Below the pieces are notes generated by a model. That model searched no databases and was not told where the DNA came from. It saw only the letters and a list, made by a program, of their open reading frames with translations. The translations under genes were made by a program, and so were the position numbers. A stretch of 64,000 nt of DNA from Lathyrus oleraceus (Eukaryota; Streptophyta; Magnoliopsida; Fabales; Fabaceae). Shown here piece by piece: positions 11,060 to 22,796 of the stretch. Every line of letters starts with the position of its first letter. Positions within the stretch are counted from its first letter, which is position 1. The stretch lies in the NCBI RefSeq assembly GCF_024323335.1, contig NC_066580.1, positions 86,909,391 to 86,973,390 of the forward strand. Direction: 5' to 3'.

Positions 11060-12170
11060 TCCTAATAGGATAGTTCTTCATCACACGATTCTTCATCAGA
11101 TACCCATCTTCCAGTTAGAGCAATAACATGTTTATCAACTTCCTCTTCAAATTCACTTTTAGATTTGTCCTCATCAGACCAAGAAACAGATAGTCCATTT
11201 TTTTGTTTCTTGATATAGGTAGGACATTCAGCTCGGATGTGTACAAAACCTTCACACCTATGACACTGAATTTGTTTACCTTGATTTGATCTCTCTTCAG
11301 TTCTTGCTCTTCTCTAGAAGTCATTAGTACTCCTGATGTCAAGAGGGATGTTCTTGACATTGGATATTGACTTCATGTAAATTCTCTTAAAAACTTTGTT
11401 GAACTGTCTTCTTATAAGCATTATAGCATTGGTCATTCCTTCATCAATGTCCAAGTCACATTGGTTTTGTTCATCTTCAGTGTTGGATACAAATGATATG
11501 CTCTTTGTTTTATTTTAAGTTTTGTCACTAATACCTAACTCATAAGTTTGGAGAGATCCAATAAGTTCATCTACTCTCATGGAGCTAATGTCTTGAGCTT
11601 CCTCAATAATTGTGACCTTCATGTTAATTTTTTTGTTAGAGACCTTAGAATTTTTCTCACCAGTTTTTCTTCTGACATTCTTTCTCCCAAAGCACTATAT
11701 GAATTAGCTATTTCAAGAATACTAATGTGAAAGTCATGAATATTCTCATCATTTTTCTTCTTTAAATTCTCAAATTTGGTGATGAGAACCTGAAGTCTAG
11801 ACATCTTTACATTGGATGTGCCTTCATGAGTAGTTTTGAGGATTTCCCAGGCTTCTTTAGCTATAGTACAAATATTAATCAGCCTGAATATATTTTTGTC
11901 CACACTATTGAATAGAGAATTCAAGGATTTTGAGTTTCCAAGAGCCAATTCATTTTCTTCCTTGGACCAGTCCTCTTCAAGTTTCAGTTTAGTAGTTGCC
12001 TTTCCATTCCTTGTCATTCACAACAGGATGTCCCCATCCTCTAATGACAACTTTCCGTGTCTTGTTGTACATAAATTTTAAGATAGCTACCATCTTTGCC
12101 TTCTAATAGTCATAGTTGGATCCATCTAAGATGGGGGGGGGGGGTCTGTTGATAAATCCTCCTTCCTTAT
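11060..12170 (-). pseudogene. SIRE-B gag, broken and truncated
   Basis: It encodes a retrotransposon capsid/nucleocapsid precursor on the minus strand. The frame begins near 12170, has TAG at 12103-12105 in the N-terminal region, then reads EENELALGNSKSLNSLF...AWEILKTTHEGTS, matching SIRE-A gag segment by segment. Frameshifts occur between 11620 and 11360. A CCHC zinc knuckle (C-x2-C-x4-H-x4-C) is readable near 11210-11270, and an acidic segment after ALTGRW near 11060-11130 matches the same part of SIRE-A. The remaining pol is absent. Confidence 0.75.
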
Positions 12171-12224
12171 CCATGGTTCCAGAAAGTATCTTCCCTAAAT
12201 CTCACCCAGAGACAGAGCAGGATG

Positions 12225-12241
12225 CCTGCTCTGGTATCAAT
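12225..12241 (-). promoter_or_regulatory. Primer-binding site of SIRE-B (initiator tRNA-Met type)
   Basis: The minus strand reads TTGATACCAGAGCAGG immediately after the LTR end. This is close to the Met-tRNA-complementary TGGTATCAGAGC of SIRE-A (14718), with a changed base pattern that suggests decay. Confidence 0.65.
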
Positions 12242-12821
12242 TAAAATTTTGGAAATCAGATCCTCGATGTCGAACACGATGTCACAGACTCAGGGTCTGC
12301 AATTTATCAAGCCACAAACAATAGCAGGATAAATAAAATAGTAAATCACACAAACAATTGTTAAACCAGTTTGGTGCAACGTCACCTACATATGGGGACT
12401 ACCAAGCCAGGGAGGAAATCCACTATCACATAATTAGTTTGAAGTCCTGAACAACCTCAGTGTTTACATATTTCTCTCCTAATCTCTACTTGTGGATGTT
12501 TCTATCTAGGGAAACCCTTGATTTGAGACCCCTCTCACTTCCCTCAATCACACGATGATACACAATAGAAAAACACAATTCACTCTTGCTTAAAAGCTTA
12601 TGAGGGATAGTAAATTACAACTGAAAACACTCAATCCAATTCAAGTATCAATGTGATACTCGAATGGCTCACATAAAACACACACGGGAAACCCTAATGA
12701 TCATACACTACTGCACCGCTCTGATACCTTCCTAGGTTAAGAACGCCTCTATATATAACAGTGATACGTGATCAGTCACCATTTAAATTGAGTTTTCATT
12801 ACTGATCTGACTCGAAACAGA
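12242..12821 (-). repeat. SIRE-B 5' LTR, partial
   Basis: This is the end of a Sirevirus-type LTR. In plus orientation it starts TAAAATTTTGG, matching TGAAATTCTGG of the LARD LTR with a TG-to-TA change. A minus-strand TATATATAG near 12744-12752 may be the TATA box. The U3 start is missing because the Athila LTR interrupts it at about 12822. Confidence 0.65.
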
Positions 12822-13054
12822 TGCATTTGGCACACTGTGCAAGCATTTATGGTACATTTCGAGTTAGTTTTACTTCCGTCATTTTATTTAAGCATTTTTA
12901 ATCTTTGTTATGTTTTACTTTTTATTTTTGTGATTTTATGTGTGGGATAGTTGTGTTTTTGTCCTACAGATCCAGGTAGAAGAACCAGAGAACTCAGAAC
13001 GAGACAGTGCGAGATTCCAGCAAGCAAAGGAGCAGAAAACCCCGGTACAGGAGG

Positions 13055-13250
13055 CCTGACACGACCACCCGTATCACCTGACACGGGCCGTGTCAGGCAA
13101 GGGAAGACATGTGAAGAAAACAGTAGCCTGACACGGCCACCCGTGTCAGCTGACACGGGTCGTGTCAGGAAGTGTCCTTAATCGTGTCACCCCCTGCTAG
13201 GGGCGTGTCAGCCAGAACAGTAGGCTGACACGGCCACCCGTGTCAGCCCA
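13055..13250. repeat. Hairpin cluster in Athila LTR
   Basis: Inverted repeats built on CTGACACGG/CCGTGTCAG: 13077-13097 (10-bp arms, one central base), about 13127-13150, 13150-13168 (8-bp arms) and 13223-13248 (11-bp arms, 4-base loop). An imperfect one is at 13055-13077. They lie just upstream of the TATA box. Confidence 0.85.
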
Positions 13251-13342
13251 AGCCCAAAAATCCAGTTTTTCTCGGGCTTTTCGTTCGTCGGGCTTTTTAG
13301 AGATATCTTTGGACCTGTCCAACTGCTGCTGGGAATTTTCAC

Positions 13343-13350
13343 TATAAAAT
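13343..13350 (+). promoter_or_regulatory. TATA box in Athila LTR
   Basis: TATAAAAT, ~95 bp downstream of the hairpin cluster and ~185 bp upstream of the SIRE-A insertion. Confidence 0.5.
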
Positions 13351-13529
13351 AAGGTCTTCTGCCAAAGGAAAAATCATCTTGGAATACAACAAAACACAGT
13401 ATTGTGAAGCAATCAAGTATTACAAAGATCAAGGAATTTGGAGAGCTGAAGGTGTTCATGAGCGGGAGCGATTGAAGATCAAAGTCTTCTAATTACTTGT
13501 AATGTGTAATTTTTATCTTGAATTTGTTT

Positions 13530-13534
13530 GAAAC
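13530..13534 (+). repeat. Target-site duplicate of SIRE-A, left
   Basis: GAAAC directly before the LTR start TGTTGATTC. The same five bases follow the 3' LTR at 50325-50329, proving a single insertion into the Athila LTR. Confidence 0.9.
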
Positions 13535-14715
13535 TGTTGATTCTAAGTGTTGGAAGCAATTTTGGTAAAACAAAGAGTGTTCACAAGATGTTATGTGTGA
13601 TGTCTTAACATGAGACATCCTATGTACCTGCTGGAGTTCAAGAACATGTGCATGCAGGATTGTTTCATAATGCCACATACAATGCCATGGCTTCTGATAT
13701 TGGATGTACCTGCTGGAGCTTAAATGAAACACATGATCATGCAGGATTATTTCAGATGACATACACAAGGTCATGACATCTGATATGGTTGTACCTGCTG
13801 GAAGTTATAAAAGGAATTATTGGATTATGTAGGATTTTTCCAGGATGTCAGACCCGATGTCATGACATCCTGTACACAGAACATTCAGTGTGAATGTCTG
13901 GTGTTTTGTGATTGCACAATTAATGGCAATCTTTGTATGATTGAAGATCTGATTAGCTGGCGCATTCAATCATGGATTACAACCAGATTTACTTATTTTC
14001 CAAGGAGATCTAAACAGCTGTTATAAAAAGATTTGATTGGAAAATAGATTTAGGGTTTTCAAGATGTCCAAGCCCAGCTGAAAGCTTCTATAAAAAGGGA
14101 CTTAGAAAACCTGTTTGAACACTCAACCAAGACTGAGCGAAATATAGAGAGAGAGCTAGGGTTTGTGTCTGTTTATTCGTAAGACTTGTAGGTCATTCAA
14201 GTCATCCATTGATGATTGAATTGGACTGATCTGTGGTTGTAATTTGTCACTCTAAAGCTGTTAAGCAAGAGTGTGCGTCTTCTTGATCAAAGCTGTGAAG
14301 CAAGATCAAGAGTGTGTCTTCTTGATTGAAACTGTGAAGTAAATTCAAGAGTGTGTAATTGAAAAGTATTTTCTTTTCTCAAGGGATTGTTGTTTAAATT
14401 CACTGGTGTGTGATTGTAGGGAAGTGAGTGGGTTCTCATATCTAAGAGTGCTTAGGTAGAAATTACACGGGTAGAGATTAGGTGAGAAAGACTGTAACTT
14501 GTTGAAGTGTACGGAGAGTCTTTGAACTGATTCTATTTTAGTGAATTTCCTTCTTGGCTTGGTAGCCCCCAGACGTAGGTGAGTTACACCGATGTGGGTT
14601 AACAATTGCTTGTGTTGGTCGCTTTACCATTATGTATTTTTTATCCATTGTGTGTTAACAGATATTAATGTCGTGACATTACCTTCGACATCTTATATCT
14701 GATACCAGAATTTCA
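13535..14715 (+). repeat. SIRE-A 5' LTR
   Basis: It starts TGTTGATTCTAAG and ends CCAGAATTTCA. It carries a perfect palindrome GATGTCATGACATC (13856-13869), related inverted repeats near 13610, 13771 and 14667, and a TATA box (14089-14096). Confidence 0.92.
14089..14096 (+). promoter_or_regulatory. TATA box in SIRE-A 5' LTR
   Basis: TATAAAAA within CTTCTATAAAAAGGG; the same box is in the 3' LTR at 49696. Another TATAAAAAG lies ~65 bp upstream, so the active one is not certain. Confidence 0.5.
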
Positions 14716-14717
14716 AT

Positions 14718-14729
14718 TGGTATCAGAGC
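14718..14729 (+). promoter_or_regulatory. Primer-binding site of SIRE-A (initiator tRNA-Met)
   Basis: TGGTATCAGAGC starts two bases after the LTR end and is the standard copia primer site, complementary to the 3' end of initiator tRNA-Met. Confidence 0.9.
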
Positions 14730-14782
14730 AGGCATCCTGCTCTGGTTCTGGGTGAGATCTAGGGGCAATACTTTCTGGTACA

Positions 14783-17497
14783 ATGGAGAGAGATGGAGGA
14801 TCTGTTCATAGGCCACCAATTTTGGATGGTTCTAACTATGACTATTAGAAACCTCGAATGGTAGCGTTTCTGAAATCCCTTGATAACAAGGCTTGGAAAG
14901 CTGTGTTAACAGGTTGGGTGCATCCTGTCATTACTAAAGAAGGAGAAGCCACTACTGAGAAGAAGCCTGAAGAACAATGGACCAAGGAGGAGGATGATCT
15001 TGCACTTGGAAACTCTAAAGCATTGAATGCAATATTCAATGGGGTAGACAAGAATGTTTTCAGGCTGGTAAACAACTGTGAAGTGGCCAAAGATGCTTGG
15101 GACATTCTCAAGACCACTCATGAAGGCACCTCTAGGGTTAAGATGTCTAGACTTCAGCTGCTCACCTCCAAGTTTGAAAACTTAAGGATGAAAGAAGATG
15201 AAAACATTCATGAATTTCACATGAGTATCCTTGAACTTGCTAATGGCTCAGGAGCCTTGGGAGAGAAGATGACAGATGAAAAACTGGTAAGGAAAATACT
15301 CAGGTCACTCCCTAAGAGATTTGCAATGAAGGTGACTGCCATAGAAGAATCTCAAGACATTTCCAACATGAGGGTAGATGAGCTAATTGGTTCCCTCCAG
15401 ACCTTTGAGATGGGACTGAATGATGGTTTTGAAAAGAAAACAAAGAACATGGCCTTTATGTCAAACACAGAAGAGGAAAAGAGTCAGGAGGTTGATGAAG
15501 ATTTGGTCAATGGAGTACCAATGCTGGGAAGACAGTTCAATAAACTGTTGAAAAAGATGGATGTAAGATCTAAGACAAATGTCAAGAACATCTCATCTGA
15601 CATCAGTAAATCCAACAATGCTGGAAGAAGAGCAAGATCAGATGAGAAGCTCAAAGAGGTACAATGCTATGAATGTGATGGGCATGGACACATCGGGACT
15701 GAATGTGGAACCTACCTCAAGAAACAGAAGATGGGTCTTGCTGCCACTTGGTCTGATGAGAGTGAAACAGAGGAGGCTTCAAATCTTGTGACTGCTTTGA
15801 CAGGAAGATGGGGATCTGATGAAGACTCAAGTGATGGTGAAGTAACCTTTGAAGAATTAGCCTCTACCTACAGAGAGCTGTGTCATAAAAGTGTAGAGCT
15901 GAGCAAACAAGTTTTAAACCAGAAAAAAGAAATAACTCAACTTGAGAATGAGAAGGTAGAATACTTGGAAACCATCTCCAAGCTACAAACAGAAGCAGTG
16001 GTTCTGAATGCCAAGCTAGTTGAAAATCCACAAGCTGAAAATCAGAAGATAGCATAGCTAGAAAGAGAGAAGGCATACCATGTGGGAACCATCTCTAAGT
16101 TTAAAACTGAAGTAATGTTTCTAAATTCTAAACTCGAAGAGATGACCAAGTATGTAAGGATGTTAAGCAATGGCTCTGATTCCATAGACAAGATTCTCCA
16201 AACTGGACAAGTAACAGGAGACAAGTCTGGCATTGGGTATAATGACTCAAAGCCTGAGAGCAGTTACACTGGTGCCAAAACTCAAGCCAAACCTAAGTTC
16301 ATCCATAACAAAAGTAAACCTGTGATGTCACAGCATACGTTCCAACATCAGAGGAGAAAACAGCAGAAAGGGATACACCAGAGATGGAGATGCCATCACT
16401 GTGGGAAGTTTGGTCATCTGAAGCCTTTCTGCTATAAACTGTATGGTTATCCTAGGCATACTCATCATCAGAATTATTATCAATCCAGACCCAAACAGCA
16501 CAGGCCTATAAGTAAGAAACAATGGATTCCTAAGACTAATGTTACTAGTCTGATAGCTCACATTCCCCTCAGAATCTCAGCCAAAGAAGAATGGTACTTT
16601 GATAGTGGATGTTCCAGACACATGACTGGAAACCCAGACCTGCTAACTGATCTGCATCATCATACCATAAGCCATGTCACCTTTGGAGATGGAGAAAAAG
16701 GTGAAATCAAGGGAACATGTAAGCTTGATTGTCTTAGAGTTCCTAAAATTGACAAGGTTCTACTAGTTAAGGGCTTGACTGCAAATCTAATAAGCATCAG
16801 TCAACTATGTGATCAAGGTCTGAATGTTAACTTCACCAAAACTGAATGTCTAATCTTTGACAAAAATAGTGAAGTGATTATGAAAGGAATCAGGACCAAA
16901 GACAACTGCTACATGTGGAGCTCTCAAATGGATTATCCCTTATAGTATTGGATGAGTATAGATGCTCTCAAGAGTGATGAAAAACAAGTCTGTGGAAAAT
17001 GTCAGACAAAGATGTCACACCAGAAGCTCAGAGGAGAAAAGGTTATGATAGCTCAAAAAACTGAGAGGATAGATCAAATAGGTGGACATATGACCAGTTA
17101 TAGGCAGAATGGAACTGTTGGAACTAGGCCACAGGGGACTGTATGTTTATCTCGAAGCAAAAAGGCCAAGAACAACGAGGAGAAGATTGGAATGACACCT
17201 GCTTCTACACATATGAAAGGTATAGAAGATGGAAGCAGTTGGGCTCAACTGGGTTGGATGAAACTATTGATGATTGCATACAATGTCACACACGATGTCA
17301 TGACATTGTATTATGATATCCTGAATGCTGAAACTAGGTCCAAAAAACAGACTCAACACAGATGGACAAAGTACTATTTTTGCTATCATCACTTCATTAG
17401 AAAATTTGTGGAAGACAAATTCAGAGGTCTAAAGCATGGAGTGGAACTAGCAGACAAGGTTGCAAGGAATTTGGGTGAAATTCAAATTGAATATTAA
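14783..17497 (+). pseudogene. SIRE-A gag-protease with collapsed pol, one frame with three TAG codons
   Basis: A single reading frame runs from the ATG at 14783 to TAA at 17495, about 905 codons, broken only by TAG at 14846, 16055 and 16943. In order it holds capsid (AWDILKTTHEGTS near 15100), a CCHC knuckle (CYECDGHGHIGTEC, near 15665), a coiled coil (about 15890-16060), a second CCHC knuckle (16391-16432), the protease site DSGCSRHMTG (D at 16601) and the gag-pre-integrase segment. From about 16985 the frame passes straight into scrambled remnants and then an RNase H C-terminal piece (YNVTHDVMTLY, HHFIRKFVEDK; 17280-17440). Integrase, RT and most of RNase H are gone, yet the frame is kept. 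Such a copy could at best supply gag and protease. Confidence 0.88.
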
Positions 17498-18048
17498 GGA
17501 AGAAAATTAGGGATTTGGGCTCTTGTGAAATTATGGCAATTAAAGTGGAAAAATAAAAGAAATAAAAATATTGTCTGCCCTTTTAAAAGAAAGAGCCACA
17601 TTAATGACAAATCATTCCCTAGCATTGAAAATAGTATCTATTCCCTTAGCACACGCTACCTAAACACAACAATCTCCATTTCCATTCAACTTCTCAGAGA
17701 AGCTCAGCTAGGGCAAAGAAACTATTCTCAAAAGTCCTACAACATGTCTCAACATCCATCATCATCTGGTTCAAAATCCTCTCACCATGCAAAGACTCCC
17801 TCCATGGAGTTTGTAGATGAAGACGTGATGGACGTCACTCCTTTGTGCATGATACCAGGCGACACCCTAGGTCCCTCCTCCAAGGATGGAGATAAGCAAG
17901 GTAATACCTATGGTAACTCTTCTCTTCCAAAAGACATGCATTATGTTGATCGTGCCATAAGGAACCTAGTCACTAGGATTTTAAGTGAAGGGCATGAAGT
18001 CAAAGGGGTTTCTACTCCTCTGACCAGAAGGGACCCCTCTCCTGAGGA

Positions 18049-18053
18049 GGAAC
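18049..18053 (+). repeat. Target-site duplicate of Ogre-2, left
   Basis: GGAAC precedes TGTCGCATCC, the Ogre-2 LTR end; the same five bases are at 46751-46755. Confidence 0.93.
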
Positions 18054-21000
18054 TGTCGCATCCGCAAAAAACAACCGACGGGAAAAACAAACAAACAGAG
18101 CCGCCACCGTGCGTTATTTATCCCAAAGGATGGAAAGGAAACGCTCGAAGTAAACCTGGAAAGGAAATGGTCTTACAACCGGAGATTACAAGGTACGGGA
18201 GTCGGTTACGCAAGGGGAAGGTATTAGCACCCCTCATGTCCGTCGTACTCGACGGGATCCACGCTCAAAAGAAAAGAATAAGGTTGCTGATAAAAACTGC
18301 TCAAAGAATGCACACACACTGGAATAATAGAATAGGCGAAGGAAGATGGAGGAAGGGGACTCGGCAGGATATCGCATCCTAGGCCTACGTAGTTTATCAG
18401 AAACAAACATCAGAGTCGACGTAGTTCGGGGAAATGGGGAACGGGCTCGCTAGGATATCACATCCTATGCCTACGTATCTCATCTGGAATGAGAATCAGA
18501 GCTACCGTAGTTCGGCTAACGCACGCCGAAACAAAACACAACACAAAGACGCTGAGACGTCAAAACAAACACACAACTGGAAACAGACTGCCAATGGCTG
18601 GTCTTACATCAGACTCCAAACAAAGAAACACAAACAGGAAACCGAATGCCAATTGCTGGACTTACATCAGACTCCAAACAAACAAACACCAACAGGAAAC
18701 CGAATGCCAATCGTTGGACTTACATCAGACTCCACACACACACACAAGAGGAAAAGGTTATCAAACAGACAGGCTAATAGGGAGTCTGGAACTCGAGCCT
18801 AATAGCTGTCAAGCAAACACAAAAAAAAAAAGGTTGCCCGAAGAGATCTAGCACGATCTCCTGCCTACGTACCTCATCTGGTATGAGGATCAGGGCGACG
18901 TAGTTCCCCTGAACAGGGGAGAAATTTCTATCCTAACCAGAGACTGGGAAATGACAAACTAAAAGGGAGACTGACTCGAGCCTAATAGTTGTCATGTAAT
19001 CCACAATAGTCCTAGGTTGAGGTTTCTAACGAGAGTTTGACTCACACAAGCAGTGAGTCAACTCAAGTCTATCTCTACGTGCATTCAACTTCCTTGAAAG
19101 TTGATCATACGACTCCTACAAAAAGGAGATGAGAAGCAAAAGCAGATAAACATCAAAAGCAATCATCACACACTATACGCAAACAAGCGGCTCATACAAG
19201 GTTGGGCTTTAGTCAAGGGGTCATATCAACCTTGACAAACAAGCCAATACTGGAAAGGGTGTCCGAGGCTCTTAACCACTGACATCGACCGGCAGGGTGA
19301 GCAGATGAAAGGTAATGAGGGTTGGACCTCATAGCTCTTAACCCGGGCCTGGGTGAGCTTGAATCAATGAAAGTGTGGGAGTCCAGAATGAGGAACTCTA
19401 TTCCACAATGACTGACTCTATATACAAGATTTTGGGTGTTTATTCAAAATGCATCAGCACGTAGTGCGAGCAAGATGAAAGACTCAACTGAATAGCAGGG
19501 GATGGATTGCACATCCCTTCTATCTGCCAATGCCTCTTCACTTTGGAGGTCTTTACATGTAACCATGCCTCATTGAGGTCTTTAGCACAAAATTAAACAA
19601 TCAAGAACATGGCCTCTTAAGGAGGGCTTCAGACAGGTGCCTGCCAAAGATAGCAGGTCTTCTAGACTACATGGAGTTCAAGAGATTACCTAAGTGGTAT
19701 GCCAACCACAAGCAAAGCAAAGCAACTCAAATAATGAGTTAAAGCGGCTAAAGTACCTGTAAGAAAATCAAACAAGTCAATATTCACATTCAGACAACCA
19801 AACAATCAACAACAGCCAGACAATCCCAATATGCACAACAAGTAAGCCATAGAAGGCAAACACTCAAGTGATTCACTACCAAAGGACCTACAAAATAACC
19901 AAAGGTTAGTAAACCAGGCAAATAGCAAAGCTCAAATGATGAGGCAACATCAACCATGTAGATGAATGCTTGATCCTGAAAGACAAAGCTCAAATTGTGA
20001 GTTCAAACCCCTAGGGCAAAGCCTAGGGTCAAAAGTGAAGCAACAAATCAAAAAAACAACCAATATTCAACATAATGCTCATTTAAACAAGTGACAACAT
20101 GTCCTAAAAAGGACTAAATCAAAAGCATTAAGCAAAGTCATTAATTGCACAAGATAAGGCAAAAGGTACACAAGGTGATCACAATTGGACATGAAGAATC
20201 AAAATTCCAAATTAAAACAGAAATAAATCAAACAATTCTGGAAATTTTTATGTGCATACAACATGTCAAATATAATCATCATGCCAAAAATCAGAATCAA
20301 CAGAACTCAATTGACCTAGAAATGAAAATGCACAGGTATGACATCAAATTGTGTGACACACATTGTCACACCATACAATCATGTGCCTAAAATAGAAATG
20401 AAAAATGAGAAAAATACACAACCAAGCCACAAAAATCAATCAACATGTTAGGAATCAGTGTACCAAATTTCAAGTCAATTGGCCAATGTATGAGCATTTC
20501 ACAATAGAATGAATGAAGCATGTCACATTTGCATACATGTTCAAAGAATCCAACACAATTAAAATTTCAGAAATGATAAAATCATGAAATCACAACCATA
20601 AAATAGTAGACACTTCAAGGAGCATGTGAGAAAAAATTTGGAATTATTTGGATTAATTTTCAATTTGTTATGATTTTTTGAAGTTGGAGAAAAATAATGG
20701 AATAAAAATGAAAAAATAATATGGAAAATGATAAAAGTTGGAAATGCAGCAGCCAGGGATCGAAGTGAGGTACATCGCTGCCCAAAGCGACGTCGTTTTG
20801 GGCTTGCCCTAGCGCAAGTTGCAGGTGGCGGCGCTACTGTTCACAGCGGTGGTTCATGCGGTGGTTTCCACTGTCTTCGTGAAGACGGTGGTGCTACTGT
20901 TCATCTTTTTTTTTTTTTTGCAGAATTTTATAAAATTTATATCGTTGGAAAGGTCTTGATGAGTACATTCCAAATATCATAAAAACTAAGCCTAATTCTC

Positions 21001-22785
21001 AACATATTTCACGAATCGAAGGAAAGAACATTGGATCTACAAACTTTAAATCAACATAACTTCTTCATTTTTATCCAAATTTCATGAAATTTATATCAGA
21101 ATAACCAGTGATGAAAGCTCTACAAGTTTATGTACATAAAATCAAGATTTATGAGATTCGAATTTCCAACATCTTGAAGATCAATCAATGGCAGCAACAT
21201 GTTCAAGGCCTTGCAAGCTCCAGAATCACTCCTATATTGATGTTATGAAGTCTGAAGTTGAAATTGAAGCTTGAAACGAACTAGATCTTGATTAATTTGC
21301 CATTTCCATCTTCATGTTCATGTATGGAGTATGCACAATTCTTCACCAATTTCCACAAAAAATGACTGATTCATGCTCCAAATTCCATGCAGATGATGGA
21401 TCTATCAAGAAAATGTGTGGTTGTGTGGAGAAAATTTGAATTCCAATGAGAGAGAATTTTGGAGGGAAATTTTTTTCTAGATCTAGAACTTGTGATTATG
21501 CCAAATTCTGTTATGATTAAGGCTTTATACTATTCACTAATCATGCTGAAAAATTAATTAGGCAATGGTTAATTAAAAGTTAATGAGATTGAGGTGTTTT
21601 AGCAAATTTGGAAAAGTGTGGTGCATGGCCTAATTTGGATGTGAATAGTAACATGAAATGGTCCATTTTCACTCAAAATCACCTAATGAACACAATGGCA
21701 ATGGTATTTTGTTCATATGATGCACCAATTTTAAATTTGTCATTTTCCCTCCAAAATGCACTTGAATTAGCACATGATCATATGATTAAATTTCATGCAA
21801 TGCAATGTTGGATTTGGAAAATACAGGTCAAGACAAGAAATTTGCAAAAAGAGTGGTTTCATTTGGAGTTTTGAGTCAAAAGTTATGGCACTTTGAAGTT
21901 CCATGCATACTTCATGATCATTTGGCCATATCTCCTCAACCATTCATCATAAATTCATGATCTTGGACTTTTTGGAAATGGGAGAGAAAGATCTTCAACT
22001 TTCATGTTGGACAAAAATTCATTTGAAGCTTCTTTGATTATGTAAAATCAAGTTGAATTTGGACCAAAATCTTTCCATTTTTGGAAACTTTAAATTACAG
22101 GTCACTTTCCATTTTGGGAAACTTTTGCACTGACCTCAAATTCTTCAAGATATATGTTTGTAATGACAAATGAACCTCTTTTGAACATGAATGATATGTT
22201 GAAACTCATTTCTCCACCTCATAACCCACAGTTGACCTTCTGTTGACTTTCTGGTTGACATATGATCTAGAAATGCTCTAATCAGCTTGAGCCTCAACCA
22301 CTGGAGGAATTGGCTCAGAAATAAAACCCTAGCTCAAATTAGCTCAATAATATAACCACATGATCCTTCAACCCAAGAAACAACCTCATCTCTTTGAGAA
22401 ACCCTGACTGGCAGACTGACACTGATTAGGGTTGACCAGAGGTCAAAACCCTAATCCCAAGGAATCTGAGCATGAACAATGAACCCCTGGAGGATGACAT
22501 AACCATGATGATGATGATGTACCCTTGCAATCATGACAATGCTCAACCTCCTTGAAGGACCAAGAAACCCTAATTGAATCACAAACCCTCAGATGGTTAG
22601 TGATCAATCCATGAGACCCTCAGGCTTGAATCTCTTAACCTCTCTATCTTCTGAGAAAGACTTAGGAGGATGACCTGTTTATTTTCACATGATATGCAAT
22701 ATGAAAATGCCTAATGTCCTAAAACATGAAATGCAATATGCTGAGCTAGTCCCAAGAAGAGGAGTGTAAATTTTGAGGTGTTACA
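18054..22785 (-). repeat. Ogre-2 3' LTR (4.73 kb)
   Basis: On the minus strand it begins TGTAACACCTCAAAATTTAC and ends ...GGATGCGACA. It contains a TATA box (21530-21522), a near-perfect 24-bp palindrome (20780-20803, one mismatch), the conserved hairpin GTGTGACA/TGTCACAC (20351-20371) and three tandem repeats (about 18582-18735). Small ORFs seen here recur in the other LTR only because the LTRs are copies. Confidence 0.93.
21522..21530 (-). promoter_or_regulatory. TATA box in Ogre-2 3' LTR
   Basis: TATAAAGCC on the minus strand, at the same relative place as the boxes of Ogre-1 and Ogre-3. The 5' LTR copy near 45487-45495 would drive the element. Confidence 0.55.
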
Positions 22786-22796
22786 GCTGCCCCTGC
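22786..22796 (-). promoter_or_regulatory. Polypurine tract of Ogre-2
   Basis: The minus strand reads GCAGGGGCAGC directly before the LTR start TGTAACACC, as in Ogre-1. Confidence 0.85.

Larger units (their letters stand above)
11051..12821 (-). mobile_element. SIRE-B: 5' end of a Sirevirus/Maximus-like copia element
   Basis: On the minus strand it shows part of a 5' LTR (12821-12242), an initiator-Met-type primer-binding site and a gag gene cut off near 11051. The gag is clearly homologous to that of SIRE-A but well diverged. The LTR contains a CACCTACATATGGGGACTAC segment like those in the SIRE-A and LARD LTRs. The Athila LTR starting near 12822 interrupts it, so it is the outermost host of the nested stack to its right. 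Confidence 0.8.
12822..13534 (+). repeat. Athila 5' LTR, left part
   Basis: The first ~710 bp of the LTR. It contains a cluster of TGACACGG/CCGTGTCA hairpins (13055-13250) and a TATA box (13343-13350). It is continuous with 50330-50982 once SIRE-A and one GAAAC duplicate are set aside, giving an LTR of about 1.37 kb, an ordinary size for Athila. Confidence 0.75.

Noticed and set aside
12135..12146. Run of G residues as a regulatory or G-quadruplex element
   Set aside because: It lies in the leader/gag start of the decayed SIRE-B, is a simple homopolymer, and may be a sequencing or slippage artefact.
14718..14729. tRNA-like matches (also at 34846 and 50989)
   Set aside because: These are 12-18 base primer-binding sites next to LTRs, not tRNA genes.
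18434..18851. Overlapping ORFs of about 120 codons, found again at 42392-42815
   Set aside because: Their conservation is only because both lie in LTRs of the same Ogre element; they consist of the triplicate repeat unit and have no start context or family resemblance.
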